Shown in pieces: positions 40,853-41,834 of a stretch of DNA of 41,834 bases (position 1 is its first letter; every line of letters starts with the position of its first letter). This DNA is from Verrucomicrobiota bacterium. Lineage in GTDB: Bacteria; Verrucomicrobiota; Verrucomicrobiia; Chthoniobacterales; JAFAMB01. Position numbers and translations under genes: made by a program. Location: positions 1 through 41,834 of the forward strand of contig JAFAZK010000146.1 of assembly GCA_019239825.1 (NCBI GenBank), given 5' to 3'. The notes beneath the pieces are model-generated. The model searched no databases. It saw only the letters and a program-made list of their open reading frames with translations, and had not been told where the DNA came from.

Positions 40853-41834
40853 ATGCGTGTTATCCACGTCGGTTGCGGGGCGATGAGCCCAAATTGGCTT
40901 CGCCCTGCTAATGAACTGGGCGTCCAAATCGGAGCCTTGGTCGATATCGATGAAAAAAATGCTCGGTTGCGAGCTGAAGAATTCAACTTAGACGTGCCGG
41001 TCTATACCGACCTTAAGACCGCCATTCGCGAAGTACCGGCTGATGCCTTATTTGATTGCACGATCCCTGCCGCGCACAAAGAAGTCTCCTCAACTGCGCT
41101 CGCAGCCGGACTACACGTGCTAGAGGAAAAGCCTTTGGCCTTAAACTTTCAGGATGCAGCCGATTTGGTCGCGCTAGCTAAGACTGCCGGAAAACTGCAT
41201 GTCGTCCTCCAGAATCGCCGGTTTAACCGCCGGATAAGACAGCTCCGTCAGATGCTGTCTGATGGCGTGATAGGAGAATTGACGACCCTCCACGTTGATT
41301 TTTTTGTTGCTCCGCATTTCGGCGGTTTTCGCGAGGTCATGCCCCACGTCCTTTTGGCGGACATGGCGATTCATGCGTTTGATGCCGCTCGTTTTGTGTC
41401 AGGGCTGAACGCCGAAGCTGTTTTCTGCGAAGAATGGATTCCGAAGAATTCCTGGTATGCGAGTGGGCCTTCGGTGGTAGCGATTTTTCGGATGAGCTCC
41501 GGGGTCCGCTTTTCCTATCGCGGTAGTTGGTGTGCCGACGGGTTTCGGACCCCGTGGGACGCCGCTTGGCGGGTTATCGGTACCGAAGGAACTTTAATTT
41601 GGGACGGGAATGAAGATCTAAAGGCGGAAAAATTACCAGCAGACCATCTCTCAGCTCAACCGAACGCATTCCTGAAAGAGATGGAGACCGTCCTGCCGGC
41701 TGCCGAACCGGACCCGGTGCAAACCCGTGGCCACTTTAGTGTCATGAATCAGTTCCTGGCCGCTTTCAATGGTGGTCCATCTCCCGAAACCCGCTCCGCT
41801 GACAATATCCACAGCCTCGCCATGGTCTTGGCCG
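40853..41834 (+). CDS. Gfo/Idh/MocA-family oxidoreductase (3' end beyond window)
   Basis: At least 327 codons, open to the end of the window. The N-terminal Rossmann fold is MRVIHVGCGAMSPNWLRPAN, with the nucleotide loop GCGAMS and acidic VDID after strand 2. DALFDCTIPAAHKEV and the diagnostic LEEKPLAL follow, giving the catalytic-type EKP motif. The C-terminal alpha/beta domain has MPHVLLADMAIHAFDAARF, where the His of the D-x-x-I/V-H motif is a usual catalytic residue. The family oxidises or isomerises sugars and inositols with NAD(P). Its place right after a sugar importer suggests it acts on the imported sugar. The preceding spacer carries an inverted heptad array. Confidence 0.92.
   Translation, partial: MRVIHVGCGAMSPNWLRPANELGVQIGALVDIDEKNARLRAEEFNLDVPVYTDLKTAIREVPADALFDCTIPAAHKEVSSTALAAGLHVLEEKPLALNFQDAADLVALAKTAGKLHVVLQNRRFNRRIRQLRQMLSDGVIGELTTLHVDFFVAPHFGGFREVMPHVLLADMAIHAFDAARFVSGLNAEAVFCEEWIPKNSWYASGPSVVAIFRMSSGVRFSYRGSWCADGFRTPWDAAWRVIGTEGTLIWDGNEDLKAEKLPADHLSAQPNAFLKEMETVLPAAEPDPVQTRGHFSVMNQFLAAFNGGPSPETRSADNIHSLAMVLA

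Overview
The window is about 41.8 kb of bacterial chromosome with moderately high GC (my estimate is mid-50s percent). It has dense single genes, small operons, and intergenic spacers unusually rich in repeats. I see no rRNA, tRNA, CRISPR array, prophage or complete insertion sequence. The gene set suggests a free-living, aerobic, sugar-using soil heterotroph. My best guess is Verrucomicrobiota (Chthoniobacterales-like), but that rests on general resemblance only; no marker gene is present to prove it.

Layout: 1-1551 is the 3' part of an ABC exporter, with an in-frame stop near its visible 5' end. 1661-7317 holds small or poorly known proteins (zinc ribbon, TrpF-like barrel, tiny conserved proteins, two orphans), a sugar-acid dehydratase of the FAH family, a broken HAD phosphatase and an S51 peptidase. 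7553-15283 holds ComM/YifB, a secreted DUF4412-like protein, two GNAT-type proteins, a zinc alcohol/polyol dehydrogenase, a LysE exporter, a Nudix hydrolase and a membrane protein. 15518-18442 is a giant FAD/Fe-S 2-hydroxyacid dehydrogenase. 18885-20947 is an NfeD-slipin membrane operon, followed by a PRC-barrel protein. 21963-23600 is a divergent Lrp regulator/EamA exporter pair. 24584-30230 is a ribose-type sugar ABC importer framed by two short-chain dehydrogenases. 30250-32510 holds a carbonic anhydrase, a YqhA-like protein and a Tat-exported cupin. 32646-37241 is an RND efflux pump with its adaptor. 37572 to the end is a second, MalFG-type sugar importer leading into a Gfo/Idh/MocA oxidoreductase cut by the window edge.

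Functionally the window leans toward carbohydrate capture and oxidation: two importers, two SDRs, a zinc polyol-type dehydrogenase, a MocA-type oxidoreductase, a keto-deoxy-sugar-acid dehydratase-like enzyme and a hydroxyacid dehydrogenase. It also carries export and stress functions (RND, LysE, EamA, NfeD/slipin).

The most distinctive signal is in the spacers. Two families of roughly 300-bp elements share one layout: terminal inverted repeats plus an internal inverted pair about 80-95 bp from each end. One family has two full copies (12280-12566, 18524-18826); the other has one full copy (24262-24562) and one half copy (32533-32640). No transposase is nearby. Independently, many spacers carry short-period (6-10 bp) degenerate tandem arrays, often as facing inverted pairs. 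Some reach into genes, supplying stop codons or C-terminal residues. These repeats are the best candidates here for something undescribed; I do not see a convincing novel multi-gene protein system.
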